DNA from: Aurantimicrobium sp. INA4
Lineage (GTDB): Bacteria > Actinomycetota > Actinomycetes > Actinomycetales > Microbacteriaceae
Reading direction: 5' to 3'
NCBI RefSeq assembly: GCF_027924525.1
Contig: NZ_AP027040.1
Span: 372,001-436,000, forward strand
DNA length: 64,000 nt
Part shown: in pieces, positions 25,136 through 35,404 of the stretch
How positions within the stretch are numbered: the first letter of the stretch is position 1
Layout: each line of letters opens with the position of its first letter
Made by a program: the position numbers and the translations under genes
Notes under the pieces: model-generated
Databases searched by the model: none
The model's input: only the letters and a program-made list of their open reading frames with translations
What the model was told of the DNA's origin: nothing

Positions 25136-26019
25136 GCGCATTCGTAAAAGATGCTGACTGGCTCGACTGGCACCCCAACCCCAGTAGACCTAAGTTTGTG
25201 GTGCCAGCAGGTGCCGTAGACGCCCATTGTCACGTGTTCGGTCCCGGAGATGTGTTCCCCTTCGCACCCGAGCGCAAATACACTCCGTGTGATGCCAGCT
25301 GGGAACAGCTCTTTGCTCTGCGTGACTTCCTCGGCTTCGAGAAGAACGTCGTGGTGCAGGCCACCTGCCACGGCTCAGACAACTCAGCCTTGCTGGATGT
25401 TCTTGAGCGTGCCAATGGTAAAGCCCGTGGTGTGGTCACGGTGAAGCCCGACATCACGGTTGAAGAACTGCAGCGCATGCACGATCTGGGTGTGCGCGGG
25501 GTTCGCTTCAACTACGTCAAGCGATTGGTTGATCCCAAGCCCGATGACTACTACCGCGAGATCATCGAGAAGATCCGCCCTCTGGGCTGGCACGTTGTGC
25601 TCTACTTCGAGCCTGCAGACCTGAAGGAAAAGAAGGAATTCTTCAACTCGCTGAACATTCCACTCGTGATTGACCACATGGGTCGCCCTGATGTCACCAA
25701 GCCTGTCGACAACGAAGAATTCGAGATGTTCCTTGATTTCATGCGAGGCAACAAAGACATCTGGTGCAAGGTCAGCTGCCCAGACCGCCTCACCAAGAGC
25801 GGTTCACCTGAGTACGCAGATGTTGTTCCCTTCGCGAAGAAGATTGTCGAAGAGTTCCCTGATCGCGTTTTGTGGGGCACGGACTGGCCACACCCCAACA
25901 TGAAAACCGAGATGCCCGATGACGGCATCTTGGTTGACTATGTTCCTTCGATTGCAGTGACCCCAGAGCTGCAAGAGAAATTGCTTGTAACGAACCCCAA
26001 CACCCTCTACTGGAGCTAA
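25132..26019 (+). CDS. ligI: 2-pyrone-4,6-dicarboxylate hydrolase (LigI)
   Basis: A 295-residue amidohydrolase-family lactonase that opens 2-pyrone-4,6-dicarboxylate to 4-oxalomesaconate. VDAHCHVFGPGDVFPF near residue 26 is the conserved N-terminal motif, ATCHGSDNSALLDVL the second, VIDHMGRPDVTKP the third, and LWGTDWPHPNMK near residue 245 carries the catalytic Asp. LigI is unusual in its superfamily in needing no metal. The GTG start at 25132 overlaps the ligJ stop. Confidence 0.92.
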   Translation: MSAFVKDADWLDWHPNPSRPKFVVPAGAVDAHCHVFGPGDVFPFAPERKYTPCDASWEQLFALRDFLGFEKNVVVQATCHGSDNSALLDVLERANGKARGVVTVKPDITVEELQRMHDLGVRGVRFNYVKRLVDPKPDDYYREIIEKIRPLGWHVVLYFEPADLKEKKEFFNSLNIPLVIDHMGRPDVTKPVDNEEFEMFLDFMRGNKDIWCKVSCPDRLTKSGSPEYADVVPFAKKIVEEFPDRVLWGTDWPHPNMKTEMPDDGILVDYVPSIAVTPELQEKLLVTNPNTLYWS

Positions 26020-26021
26020 TC

Positions 26022-26420
26022 ATGAAGCCCAACTTTGAGCAGTACAAGGACATTCCAGGAACGACCATCTTCACTATTGAGTTGGCTCGTCAAGGTTTCC
26101 ACCTCAACCAGTTCTGCATGAGCCTGCGTACTGAAGAAAACCGCAAGCGTTTCTTGGCAGATAACCGTGCCTACCTCGACGAGTGGGACATGACCGAAGA
26201 GCAGAAGCAGGCGGTCGTTGACCGTGACTTCCAAAAGATGCTCGACCTGGGCGGAAATGTCTACTTCCTGTCCAAGATTTTCGCGTCAGAAGGACTGTCC
26301 TATGTTCAAGCCGTCAGCACAATGACGGATATGAACGTGGAGGAATACCAGCAGATGATGCTGGACGGCGGCCGCAATATTGAAGGATGGCGTTCAAAGA
26401 AGGAACGAGGCGAAGCATAA
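26022..26420 (+). CDS. ligA: Protocatechuate 4,5-dioxygenase alpha subunit (LigA)
   Basis: A 132-residue small helical subunit of the extradiol dioxygenase. Seen are IFTIELARQGFHLNQFCMSL, LTEEQKQAV-like MTEEQKQAVVDRDF and LGGNVYFLSKIFASEGLSYV, all typical of LigA. It has no metal site itself but closes the active-site pocket of LigB. It starts 2 bases after the ligI stop and overlaps ligB by one base (TAATG), so the two subunits are translationally coupled. Confidence 0.93.
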   Translation: MKPNFEQYKDIPGTTIFTIELARQGFHLNQFCMSLRTEENRKRFLADNRAYLDEWDMTEEQKQAVVDRDFQKMLDLGGNVYFLSKIFASEGLSYVQAVSTMTDMNVEEYQQMMLDGGRNIEGWRSKKERGEA

Positions 26421-27265
26421 TGGCCAAGATTGTTGCAGGTATTGCGACCAGTCACGTCCCCGCCGTCGGCCACGCCGTCGACTCGGGAAAGACCCAAGAT
26501 GCCTATTGGAAGCCCATGTTTGATGGCTACGAATTCTCCAAGCAGTGGGCCAAAGACAACCCTGCTGATGTTGCGATCATCGTGTACAACGACCACGCGT
26601 CTTACTTCGGCATGGAAATCATGCCCACCTTCGCTATTGGTATCGCCGATAGCTACGCCATCTGCGACGAAGGCTATGGCCCTCGTCCCGTGCCCGTCGT
26701 AGAAGGTGCACCCGAGCTGGCAACCCACCTTGCAGCTTCGCTGATCACGGATGATTTCGATATGACCGTGCTCAACGTTCTCGAAGTTGACCACGGACTC
26801 ACCGTGCCCATGTCGTTGATGTATGGCACTCCCGACAAGTGGCCGACCAAGGTTATTCCATTGCCCGTTAACGTGGTGATGAACCCACAGCCCTCCGGTG
26901 AGCGTTGCCTTGCCCTGGGCAAGGCAATCCGCCGCGCTGTTGAACAGTTCGATGGTGACCTCAAGGTTGAAGTGTGGGGAACCGGTGGCATGAGCCACCA
27001 GATCCAGGGTGCACGAGCAGGTTTAATCAACCTGCCCTGGGACATCCAATTCATGGATGACCTCATCAACCAGCCTGAGGTGCTGCAATACAAGCCACAC
27101 CTGGAATACATGATCGAAGCAGGTTCGGAAGGCGTTGAGCTCATTATGTGGCTCATCATGCGCGGAGCTCTCGGTGACAAGGTCAACGAGGTTTACCGCT
27201 TCAACCACGTTCCTGCCTCCAACACCTCAGTTGGACACCTCATCTTGACCCCGAAGGAAGACTAA
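26420..27265 (+). CDS. ligB: Protocatechuate 4,5-dioxygenase beta subunit (LigB)
   Basis: A 281-residue catalytic subunit of a type II extradiol dioxygenase, opening protocatechuate between carbons 4 and 5 with Fe(II) and O2. GIATSHVPAVGHA places the iron-ligand His at residue 12 and YNDHASYFG the second at residue 59; MSHQIQG places the catalytic His at 193. These line up with His12, His61 and His195 of the well-studied LigAB. The start is the ATG at 26420 that overlaps the ligA stop, giving the standard N-terminus MAKIVAGI. Confidence 0.94.
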   Translation: MAKIVAGIATSHVPAVGHAVDSGKTQDAYWKPMFDGYEFSKQWAKDNPADVAIIVYNDHASYFGMEIMPTFAIGIADSYAICDEGYGPRPVPVVEGAPELATHLAASLITDDFDMTVLNVLEVDHGLTVPMSLMYGTPDKWPTKVIPLPVNVVMNPQPSGERCLALGKAIRRAVEQFDGDLKVEVWGTGGMSHQIQGARAGLINLPWDIQFMDDLINQPEVLQYKPHLEYMIEAGSEGVELIMWLIMRGALGDKVNEVYRFNHVPASNTSVGHLILTPKED

Positions 27266-27267
27266 GA

Positions 27268-28218
27268 ATGACCGTCAATATTGCCGTCGTAGGTTTGGGT
27301 GCCTTCGGTCAGAAGCATCTGGATGCTCTGGCCAACATCGCTGATGCCAACATCAAATACGTCGCTCACAGCCGCCAGAACGTGGCGGATGAAATCGCTG
27401 AGAAGTATGGGGCAGAAAAGGGCTTTGACAACTACACCGAGCTTCTGGCCCAGCCAGACCTTGACGGTGTGATCCTTGCCACCCCGACCCAGATGCACCA
27501 TGACCAGACCATTGAGGCTCTGCGAGCAGGAAAGCACGTCATGGTGGAAATCCCCATGGCAGATAACCTGCAGGGTGTTCAAGAAATCGTGGACGTTCAG
27601 CAAGAAACCGGCTTGATCGCCATGGCTGGTCACACCCGCCGTTTCAATCCGTCACACCAGTGGGTTCACAACAAGATCACCGCCGGAGAATTCAACATTC
27701 AACAGATGGATGTGCAGACCTACTTCTTCCGCCGCACCAACATGAACGCACTTGGTCAGCCACGTTCGTGGACTGACCACCTGCTGTGGCACCACGCAGC
27801 CCACACGGTGGACCTGTTCCAGTACCAAACAGGCGAGAAAATCGTGAAGGCGAATGCCATTCAGGGTCCTAAGCACCCTGAACTCGGTATTGCCATGGAT
27901 ATGTCCATCCAGTTGGCCACCGAAACCGGCAAGATTTGCACCCTGTCACTCTCGTTCAACAACGATGGGCCATTGGGAACCTTCTTCCGCTACATCGGAG
28001 ACACTGGCACCTACATTGCCCGCTATGACGACCTCGTCACCGGTAAAGAGGAAGTCATTGACGTCTCCAACGTCGATGTGTCCATGAACGGTATTGAGCT
28101 TCAGGACCGTGAATTCGTGGCAGCGATCAAGGAAGGCCGTGAACCTAACGCGAGCGTTGCTCAGGTTCTTCCCTGCTACATCGTTCTCGACAAATTGCAG
28201 CAGCAGCTGGACTACTAA
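27268..28218 (+). CDS. ligC: 4-carboxy-2-hydroxymuconate-6-semialdehyde dehydrogenase (LigC)
   Basis: A 316-residue Gfo/Idh/MocA-family oxidoreductase. NIAVVGLGAFGQKHLDAL is the Rossmann motif at the N-terminus, and MVEIPMADNLQGVQEI carries the usual Lys/Glu-Ile-Pro family region with EIP in place of EKP. Downstream, WTDHLLWHHAAHTVDLFQYQ is characteristic of LigC. It oxidises the hemiacetal form of the ring-cleavage product to 2-pyrone-4,6-dicarboxylate, using NADP+. It is last in the operon and followed by a strong bidirectional terminator. Confidence 0.92.
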   Translation: MTVNIAVVGLGAFGQKHLDALANIADANIKYVAHSRQNVADEIAEKYGAEKGFDNYTELLAQPDLDGVILATPTQMHHDQTIEALRAGKHVMVEIPMADNLQGVQEIVDVQQETGLIAMAGHTRRFNPSHQWVHNKITAGEFNIQQMDVQTYFFRRTNMNALGQPRSWTDHLLWHHAAHTVDLFQYQTGEKIVKANAIQGPKHPELGIAMDMSIQLATETGKICTLSLSFNNDGPLGTFFRYIGDTGTYIARYDDLVTGKEEVIDVSNVDVSMNGIELQDREFVAAIKEGREPNASVAQVLPCYIVLDKLQQQLDY

Positions 28219-28243
28219 ACCTTTCTGCCACCTCCAGGACAGA

Positions 28244-28279
28244 ACGAGTTATCCCCTACACTGTGCGGGGATAACTCGT
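28244..28279. terminator. Bidirectional terminator between ligC and the fum-cluster genes
   Basis: A perfect 13-base stem (ACGAGTTATCCCC / GGGGATAACTCGT) with a 10-base loop between convergent genes. Its 3' arm touches the stop codon of the minus-strand gene. It closes the aromatic island. Confidence 0.75.
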
Positions 28280-29055
28280 TAAGACTTCTTCGTCGGAGGC
28301 TGAGCGTGTGGAATTTTCTTCCCATGCATGATGCGGCCGTGCGTGAACTGGATGGGTGCAATCATGGTGCTTTCGTATCCGCTCTGCGCCAAAATCTCCA
28401 CCACATCCTGCATTTCTATTTGGTGGCGCTTAAAGTTGTGCGCGGCATCGTTGATGAGTTCTTGAGCTGTGGCAGCAGTCATGCCCTCGAATTGCCGCTG
28501 AATTTCCTGCCAGGCAAAGTCCTGCATTCCGACGCTCTCGGCAGCCCACAGAGTATCTGTGAGAGCTCCAGTGAGGGATTTAGCCAAAAGATTTCTCAGA
28601 AGCTGACGCGTGGCAACATCACCTGCCTTATCTGAAATAAAGAAGGCAGGAAGGGATAAGACAGTGAGTTCAGACACAAGTCGCAACGCTGCAGCACCAG
28701 ATGCTTCTACACCTACCTCTGCCACAAGGGCGGCATCTGCACAGGCGCCCTCAGGAACTGTTTGTTCAATGCGCTGTTTGAGGTCAGGAGTTCCTGCAGA
28801 GAAATCTGCATAGATTGCTCCTGCTTTCAGGACAGGAGCAATCTTCTCTGCAGTTGAATGAGCAAGATGGGGTGCGCTGTGCACGAGAACGATATCTGCA
28901 CCCTCGACGGCGTCTTCGATGCTCGAACTGAACGGAATAGGGACATACCGCGAGACATGAGAATCAAAGCCCGCCACGTCTGCGCCGGCGCCCTTGAGTG
29001 ATACGGCTAACTCAAGCAAGGAGTCAGATAAACCGATAACAGCGATACGAGTCAT
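28279..29055 (-). CDS. NAD-binding 6PGDH-like dehydrogenase with DUF1932-type C-terminus
   Basis: A 258-residue protein of the beta-hydroxyacid dehydrogenase superfamily. The Rossmann part opens with TRIAVIGLSDSLLELAVSL; the usual Gly-x-Gly-x-x-Gly is degenerate (GLSDSL), so cofactor binding may be weakened or altered. The C-terminal helical half, from about 165, resembles DUF1932. The ATG at 29055 is chosen over 29073 because AGGA is well spaced. It lies 7 bases behind the aldo/keto reductase at the end of the fumC run of genes. The substrate is unknown. Confidence 0.65.
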   Translation of the reverse strand: MTRIAVIGLSDSLLELAVSLKGAGADVAGFDSHVSRYVPIPFSSSIEDAVEGADIVLVHSAPHLAHSTAEKIAPVLKAGAIYADFSAGTPDLKQRIEQTVPEGACADAALVAEVGVEASGAAALRLVSELTVLSLPAFFISDKAGDVATRQLLRNLLAKSLTGALTDTLWAAESVGMQDFAWQEIQRQFEGMTAATAQELINDAAHNFKRHQIEMQDVVEILAQSGYESTMIAPIQFTHGRIMHGKKIPHAQPPTKKS

Positions 29056-29062
29056 GGAGTTC

Positions 29063-30058
<996 letters not shown>

Positions 30059-31453
30059 TTAGGGATGTGTCATGGACAGTACATCTAGGGCACTGTCGAG
30101 TTGTTCAAGCGTGAGCTTCTTACCATCGACATAGCCGAGTTCCAGCGTGGCTTCGCGGATAGTGATGCCGTGAGCAACGGCATGCTTGGCGATCTTTGCT
30201 GCTGCTTCATAACCGATGTATTTATTCAGCGGTGTCACGATCGAGGGACTGGACTCAGCCAGCGCCCGAGCTCGCTTCACATTGGCCTCCAGGCCGTTAA
30301 CGGTCTTATCAGCGAGGATGCGCGCAGAGGCAGAAAGTAAACGGATTGATTCCAGCACGGAGCTTCCCATCACGGGAATAGCGACGTTGAGCTCGAAAAG
30401 TCCAGACGCGCCACCCATCACAACAGCCGCATCATTACCAATGACACGCATGCAGACCATGAGTACTGCTTCGGGAACTACAGGATTCACCTTGCCCGGC
30501 ATGATGGAGGAGCCTGGTTGCAGATCAGGGATATGAATTTCAGCAAGGCCGGTATTTGGCCCTGAGCCCATCCAGCGAATGTCATTACAGATTTTGGTCA
30601 AGCTCACCGCGATGGTGCGCAATGCACCTGAGGCCTCCACCAAGCCATCGCGATTGGCTTGGGCTTCAAAATGGTCACGGGCTTCAGTAATCGGCAACTT
30701 GGTTTCTTTGGCCAGTTTCTTAATCACCAATTGAGGGAAACCCTTGGGGGTGTTGATCCCCGTTCCCACGGCTGTTCCTCCGAGGGGAACTTCGGCTACA
30801 CGGGGCAGGGCAGCTTTGATGCGTTCAATGCCGAGGCGAATCTGTGCTGCATAGCCGCCAAACTCTTGGCCGAGAGTAACAGGGGTGGCATCCATGAGGT
30901 GGGTGCGGCCTGACTTCACCACGTTTGCCCACTTCTTGGCTTTCTTCTCGAGTGCCTTAGCGAGATATTCCAAAGATGGAATGAGATCTTTGATGAGTGC
31001 ACTGGTCACCGCCACATGCACGGACGTGGGAAACACATCGTTGGAGGACTGTGAGCAATTCACGTGATCATTGGGGTGAACAGGCTTCTTCAGTTTCTTT
31101 GAGGCGAGAGTAGCCAGCACCTCGTTCATGTTCATGTTTGAGCTGGTGCCAGAGCCTGTTTGGTAAATGTCGATAGGGAACTGATCGTCATACTTGCCCG
31201 CAATAACCTCATCGGCTGCCCACGCGATGGCATCTGCGAGGCGCTGGTTAAGCACACCCAGTTCAGCATTGGCCAGGGCAGCGGATTTTTTGATCTGCGC
31301 CAGGGCTGCGATGTGAGCTGCCTCGAGAGTGGAGCCTGAGATGGGGAAGTTCTCCACCGCGCGCTGGGTTTGTGCACCATAGAGAGCAGTGATGGGAACC
31401 AGCACTTCACCCATCGTGTCGTGTTCGACGCGGAAATCCTTGTTTGTGGCCAC
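30059..31453 (-). CDS. fumC: Fumarate hydratase class II (FumC)
   Basis: A 464-residue fumarase interconverting fumarate and malate in the TCA cycle; no iron-sulfur cluster. The fumarase/aspartase signature [12 protein letters not shown] is present with the catalytic Ser, [16 protein letters not shown] binds the substrate, and [19 protein letters not shown] carries the second His region. The start is GTG at 31453 behind AGGAG. The enzyme is core, but it lies next to the island whose products enter the TCA cycle. Confidence 0.97.
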   Translation of the reverse strand: MATNKDFRVEHDTMGEVLVPITALYGAQTQRAVENFPISGSTLEAAHIAALAQIKKSAALANAELGVLNQRLADAIAWAADEVIAGKYDDQFPIDIYQTGSGTSSNMNMNEVLATLASKKLKKPVHPNDHVNCSQSSNDVFPTSVHVAVTSALIKDLIPSLEYLAKALEKKAKKWANVVKSGRTHLMDATPVTLGQEFGGYAAQIRLGIERIKAALPRVAEVPLGGTAVGTGINTPKGFPQLVIKKLAKETKLPITEARDHFEAQANRDGLVEASGALRTIAVSLTKICNDIRWMGSGPNTGLAEIHIPDLQPGSSIMPGKVNPVVPEAVLMVCMRVIGNDAAVVMGGASGLFELNVAIPVMGSSVLESIRLLSASARILADKTVNGLEANVKRARALAESSPSIVTPLNKYIGYEAAAKIAKHAVAHGITIREATLELGYVDGKKLTLEQLDSALDVLSMTHP

Positions 31454-31488
31454 GAGTACTCCTGAGGTGGGGGAAGGGATGGGAAAAG

Positions 31489-32151
31489 TTAGATACCGAT
31501 GTCTCCTACGACAACATCGGGCTTTACAGCACCTTGACCCAAGCGATAGTTGGCGCCCACGATGGCCAATTTGCCGTCGGCAATTGCTTGAGTAATAAGT
31601 TCTGAGCTTTCCATCAGCTCAGCAATGGTGTCGCGCAGGTGTTCGCGACCCACCTCGAGAGCATCTACGTCAGCGGGGTTGAGGGAACCATCCGGGGCAA
31701 ACTGTCCTGCCTTGCCGGCAACGCGGCGAATGGCGGGAACAATGCGTGAGACCAAGCTCGCAATGTGTGGAGGAAGCTGTGAGGCATCTGGGCCCAGCAT
31801 ATTTATGGCGCCCTTGATTGCTCCACAGTTGTCGTGACCGAGCACCACAATGAGAGGAACTTCCAAGATTCCGACCGCGTATTCCAGTGAGCCCACGACA
31901 GAGTCAGAAATAATCTGGCCTGCATTGCGGACCACGAACAGATCACCCAGGCCTTTATCGAAAATAATTTCTGCGGCAAGACGGGAGTCGGAACAGCCAA
32001 AGAGAGCTGACAGTGGACGCTGCTCCTCCATGAGTTCGTTGCGGCGTTCCACATCCTGGCGGGGGTGAGCGGGGGCGCCTAGAACGAACAGTTCATTTCC
32101 GCGAATCATTTCAGCCCAAGCGTCTGCTGGGCTTAGTCGCGTTCGGTTCAT
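31489..32151 (-). CDS. Beta-carbonic anhydrase
   Basis: A 220-residue zinc enzyme for reversible CO2 hydration. The ligands are Cys and Asp in [11 protein letters not shown] near residue 53 and His and Cys in [12 protein letters not shown] near 109-112, giving the usual Cys-His-Cys set with the Asp-Arg dyad. The start at 32151 overlaps the DUF4245 stop by 4 bases (ATGA). It lies in a run xseB-DUF4245-carbonic anhydrase-fumC that is common in Microbacteriaceae. Confidence 0.95.
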   Translation of the reverse strand: MNRTRLSPADAWAEMIRGNELFVLGAPAHPRQDVERRNELMEEQRPLSALFGCSDSRLAAEIIFDKGLGDLFVVRNAGQIISDSVVGSLEYAVGILEVPLIVVLGHDNCGAIKGAINMLGPDASQLPPHIASLVSRIVPAIRRVAGKAGQFAPDGSLNPADVDALEVGREHLRDTIAELMESSELITQAIADGKLAIVGANYRLGQGAVKPDVVVGDIGI

Positions 32152-32792
32152 TGGGTGCTCCTCAGGTCTGCCGTAATCGAGGTGGCCAGCTGTTCAAACT
32201 CAACAGGTTCAGCCGTGCCAAAGAGGACGATGGTGGCATCACCGGAGGTGGTGACCATCGCGTATTCAACATTGCCGGGATCACTCATTTCCCGGTTGTC
32301 ATACACGGTCCAGACCTGGCCATCGATTGTCATTTCTCCCGTTGGGGGATATTCATTGAGAGTTTGTGAAACCCATGTCGCGTCAGCCTCAAAAGCTTCA
32401 TTGAAAGCAATGAACTGATCGTTGGGAGTGATAAAGCCGATATACCAACTGGTCACTTTCCCATTGCTGGCATTACGCAGCTCTGCTGCGTTTGCACGCC
32501 AATCTTCGGGCATAGCAGGTACAAGCAAATCACGGTTTAACGTTTGCGCTGCAACCTCGCTCTGGGCCACGTAGTCAATGTTCCATTGGGGGTCACCATC
32601 GGGGCGAGGCACGAGGAAATAAATCACCAACACCAATGCCAGAGTGACCAGCATGGAATAGACAAGGTTGTTGATGGTCTTACGAGATTTGTAGAGCCTG
32701 GAATTTTCCGCCTTACGGGCAGCAGTCTCTTCCGGTGTCTCGGGCCTACCTAGCTCCGCGACAATCTTGGGTTCCTTCTTGCGAGGGCTCAT
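32148..32792 (-). CDS. DUF4245 family membrane-anchored protein
   Basis: A 214-residue protein with a charged cytoplasmic N-terminus, one transmembrane helix at about residues 45-65 ([20 protein letters not shown]), and an extracytoplasmic domain of about 145 residues with [18 protein letters not shown]. It fits DUF4245, found beside xseB or fumC in many actinobacteria; role unknown. The ATG at 32790-32792 overlaps the xseB stop (ATGA) and is preferred to an upstream in-frame start at 32864. Confidence 0.83.
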   Translation of the reverse strand: MSPRKKEPKIVAELGRPETPEETAARKAENSRLYKSRKTINNLVYSMLVTLALVLVIYFLVPRPDGDPQWNIDYVAQSEVAAQTLNRDLLVPAMPEDWRANAAELRNASNGKVTSWYIGFITPNDQFIAFNEAFEADATWVSQTLNEYPPTGEMTIDGQVWTVYDNREMSDPGNVEYAMVTTSGDATIVLFGTAEPVEFEQLATSITADLRSTQ

Positions 32793-33019
32793 TCTGCTGA
32801 GGCGCCTGCAGAATCTAAACCAGCTCGGGCGGCGTTCAGGCGCTCTTTGGCTCCGACCAGCCATTCTTCGCAGCGAGCGGCAAGTGCTTCACCGCGCTCC
32901 CAGAGGGTGAGAGTCTCTTCGAGAGTGGGGCTGCCTTGCTCGAGTTGCGCAACGACAGCGACAAGCTCGTTACGTGCTTCTTCGTAGCTGAGCTTGGAGA
33001 CATCTGCTGGTGTTGCCAT
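32789..33019 (-). CDS. xseB: Exodeoxyribonuclease VII small subunit (XseB)
   Basis: A 76-residue small subunit. [37 protein letters not shown] is the signature helical region seen in XseB. Several XseB copies bind one XseA, the large catalytic subunit encoded nearby on the same strand but separated by an oxidoreductase gene on the other strand. Its stop overlaps the DUF4245 start. Confidence 0.95.
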   Translation of the reverse strand: MATPADVSKLSYEEARNELVAVVAQLEQGSPTLEETLTLWERGEALAARCEEWLVGAKERLNAARAGLDSAGASAE

Positions 33020-33117
33020 ACCTCAATTCTACCTGCAGCGGTGGTGTGCGTTCACGTCCTGTGCACAGCATTCATGCGGGGCAGACAAACACCACCCTGG
33101 TGAGTCAGAATGAGGGT

Positions 33118-34098
33118 ATGCGTGCAGCCGTAGCAATCAGTCAAGACCCGTCCAACCCTCTAGCGGGGCTTGTTGTTCAAGATATGCCCGAACCACAAGC
33201 GGTTCCTGGCTGGGTCAAAGTCAAAGTAGTTGCCTCCTCGTTGAACCCACACGATCTGTGGACCCTCAAAGGTGTGGGCCATCCAGCTGAGCGGATCCCG
33301 ATGATATTAGGCTGCGATGCAGCCGGATATCTCGAAGATGGAACCCCTGTGATTGTTCACCCCGTATTTGGAGACGCAGAGCGCGGTCATGGTGACATCA
33401 CCATGGATCCGCAGCGTGCTCTGCTCTCGGAAGTCCACAACGGTGGTTTTGCTGAATGGGTGCTCGTTCCAGAAACACATGTTGTGCCCAAGCCGGACTA
33501 TTTCAGTTTTGAGGAAGCTGCTGTTCTTCCCATCGCGTGGGGTACCGCGTACCGCATGTTGTTCACACGTGCGGGACTCAAGCCTGGAGATAAGGTGCTG
33601 GTGCAAGGTGCCACCGGTGGTGTTGCCAGTGCCGCTATTTCTTTAGCCAAGGCAGCGGGTGCCACGGTCTATGCCACCACTCGAGATGAAGCGAACTTTG
33701 ATTTTGCGAACAAGGCAGGAGCAGACGAGGTGTTCATCACCGGAGCCCGTTTGCCTGAACGTGTCGATATTGTCGTGGAAACCATCGGGGAAGCCACCTG
33801 GTCTCATTCACTCAAAGCGCTTCGCCCCGGGGGAACTGTTGTTATTTGTGGCGCAACTTCGGGCCCGAATGCCTCAGCAGACTTGAACCGTGTTTTCTAT
33901 CAGCAGCTTTCGGTGATCGGTTCAACCGGATGCACCGTGGATGAATTTACCCACCTGCTCGCATTTATGCAGTCTGAAGGATTACGTCCCACCATAACCG
34001 ACACGGTGAGCCTAGAAAACATCCACGAAGGATTCCAGAAGCTCCTAGCTGGCAAACAGCTTGGCAAGATTGCCGTGCGCGTCAGCGAAGAAAACTAA
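33118..34098 (+). CDS. Zinc-type alcohol dehydrogenase-like (MDR/quinone oxidoreductase) protein
   Basis: A 326-residue medium-chain dehydrogenase/reductase. The GroES-like part has SSLNPHDLWTLKG near residue 45 and CDAAGYLEDGTPVIVHP; the Rossmann part has VLVQGATGGVASAAISLAKA near residue 160. The Cys/His ligands of the catalytic zinc are not evident, and the loop with four structural Cys is missing, so it is of the quinone-oxidoreductase/enoyl-reductase type. It starts at ATG 33118 behind GAGGGT; the upstream open frame to 33010 overlaps the xseB start region. The gene sits between xseB and xseA on the opposite strand. Confidence 0.83.
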   Translation: MRAAVAISQDPSNPLAGLVVQDMPEPQAVPGWVKVKVVASSLNPHDLWTLKGVGHPAERIPMILGCDAAGYLEDGTPVIVHPVFGDAERGHGDITMDPQRALLSEVHNGGFAEWVLVPETHVVPKPDYFSFEEAAVLPIAWGTAYRMLFTRAGLKPGDKVLVQGATGGVASAAISLAKAAGATVYATTRDEANFDFANKAGADEVFITGARLPERVDIVVETIGEATWSHSLKALRPGGTVVICGATSGPNASADLNRVFYQQLSVIGSTGCTVDEFTHLLAFMQSEGLRPTITDTVSLENIHEGFQKLLAGKQLGKIAVRVSEEN

Positions 34099-34122
34099 GC
34101 ACTATGCCAAGAAAGAAGCAGA

Positions 34123-35343
34123 CTACTTCTTTTTTGGTGCACCCTTCGAGACAGCATCAACCGTGCCCTCAGCGAGGGTGAGTGTAAATTCAGTGTTTGC
34201 TGGAGCATCCTTCGCACTGCGTGCGACGGAGCCGTCCGCCAAGACAGCGATGGCGTAGCCACGATCCAAGGTTTGCTGAGGCGAGAGCGCTCGCAGCTGA
34301 GTTTTCAAAGACACTGTCTCTTGCATGGCGTTGTGCAATGCGCGGTCGACAAGGTCAGAACCGCGCTGCACGTTGCGCACAATCTCTTCAGCCCGAGTGG
34401 CAATGATCCAATCAGAATCTGCCAGCACGGGTCGAGAACGCAGGCTCTCTAAGCGCTCCAGCTCAGTCGAGAGGAAACTTGTGACCTTGTTGCTGATTCG
34501 GCTCTTCGCATCAGCAACGCGAGCAAGTTCCTCACTCACGTCGGGAACAACCCGCTTGGCTGCATCAGTGGGGGTGGAAGCGCGCAGATCTGCCACGTTA
34601 TCTAACAGGGGCGCATCGGCCTCGTGGCCGATGGCGCTGACCAGGGGAGTGACACAGGCAGCCGCCACACGCACTAGCTTTTCATCGCTGAACGGCAAGA
34701 GATTCTGGAAATCGCCACCACCGCGCGCAATGATGATGACATCAACCTCGGGGTCGGCATCCAGTTTCTGGATTGCGGCAATAACCTCGGGAACGGTTTG
34801 GTCACCTTGCACCTTGGTGTGAATGACCTTGAATTCAACCTGTGGCCAGCGCAGGTGAGCATTGCGTAGGACATCTTTTTCTGCGTCAGAGTCTTGACCG
34901 GTGATCAGCCCAATGCATTGTGGCAAGAACGGAAGTGGAACCTTCCGGTCAGCGTCAAAGAGGCCCTCCTTGGCCAGCTGAGCGCGAAGGCGCTCCAACT
35001 TCTCCAACAGATCGCCCAAGCCAACATGGCGTAATTCCAGAACATTAAGCCCCAACTGGCCATTCTTTTTCCAAAAGTCCACTTTGACCAGCGCAATAAC
35101 GCGGTCACCCTGTTTGATGTCATCAGGCATCTTGGTGCGGGCGTTCGACCAAATGGTGAAGCCCATAGTGGAGTCTTCGGTGAGGTCTTTGAGTTTTCCA
35201 AAGATTCCCGAGGAACGCTGATCCCACTGGGTGATCTCGCCTTCAACCCACACCAGACCGAGGCGGTCTAGGTATGCCTTGAGCTTGGTCGTCAGGGCAG
35301 CAATGGGCCACGGCTCGTCCGGGGTCGATGCTACCTCACTCAT
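34123..35343 (-). CDS. xseA: Exodeoxyribonuclease VII large subunit (XseA)
   Basis: A 406-residue catalytic subunit of single-strand-specific ExoVII. The OB fold at the N-terminus has [21 protein letters not shown], and the catalytic core has [20 protein letters not shown] and [24 protein letters not shown]; a coiled-coil follows and the end is DRGYAIAVL. The ATG at 35341-35343 is chosen because the family N-terminus is right there and the open extension to 35490 overlaps ispH. It is divergent from ispH. Confidence 0.95.
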   Translation of the reverse strand: MSEVASTPDEPWPIAALTTKLKAYLDRLGLVWVEGEITQWDQRSSGIFGKLKDLTEDSTMGFTIWSNARTKMPDDIKQGDRVIALVKVDFWKKNGQLGLNVLELRHVGLGDLLEKLERLRAQLAKEGLFDADRKVPLPFLPQCIGLITGQDSDAEKDVLRNAHLRWPQVEFKVIHTKVQGDQTVPEVIAAIQKLDADPEVDVIIIARGGGDFQNLLPFSDEKLVRVAAACVTPLVSAIGHEADAPLLDNVADLRASTPTDAAKRVVPDVSEELARVADAKSRISNKVTSFLSTELERLESLRSRPVLADSDWIIATRAEEIVRNVQRGSDLVDRALHNAMQETVSLKTQLRALSPQQTLDRGYAIAVLADGSVARSAKDAPANTEFTLTLAEGTVDAVSKGAPKKK

Positions 35344-35391
35344 ACCTATCAGGCTAGTAGAGACCACGGGCAAACACTCATCTTCGTCGCC

Positions 35392-35397
35392 TAAGCT
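35392..35397 (+). promoter_or_regulatory. -10 box TAAGCT, leaderless start of ispH
   Basis: TAAGCT lies 7 bases before the in-frame GTG at 35405. It supports that GTG as the ispH start over downstream ATGs at 35432 and 35453. Confidence 0.4.
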
Positions 35398-35404
35398 GGA
35401 GTAC

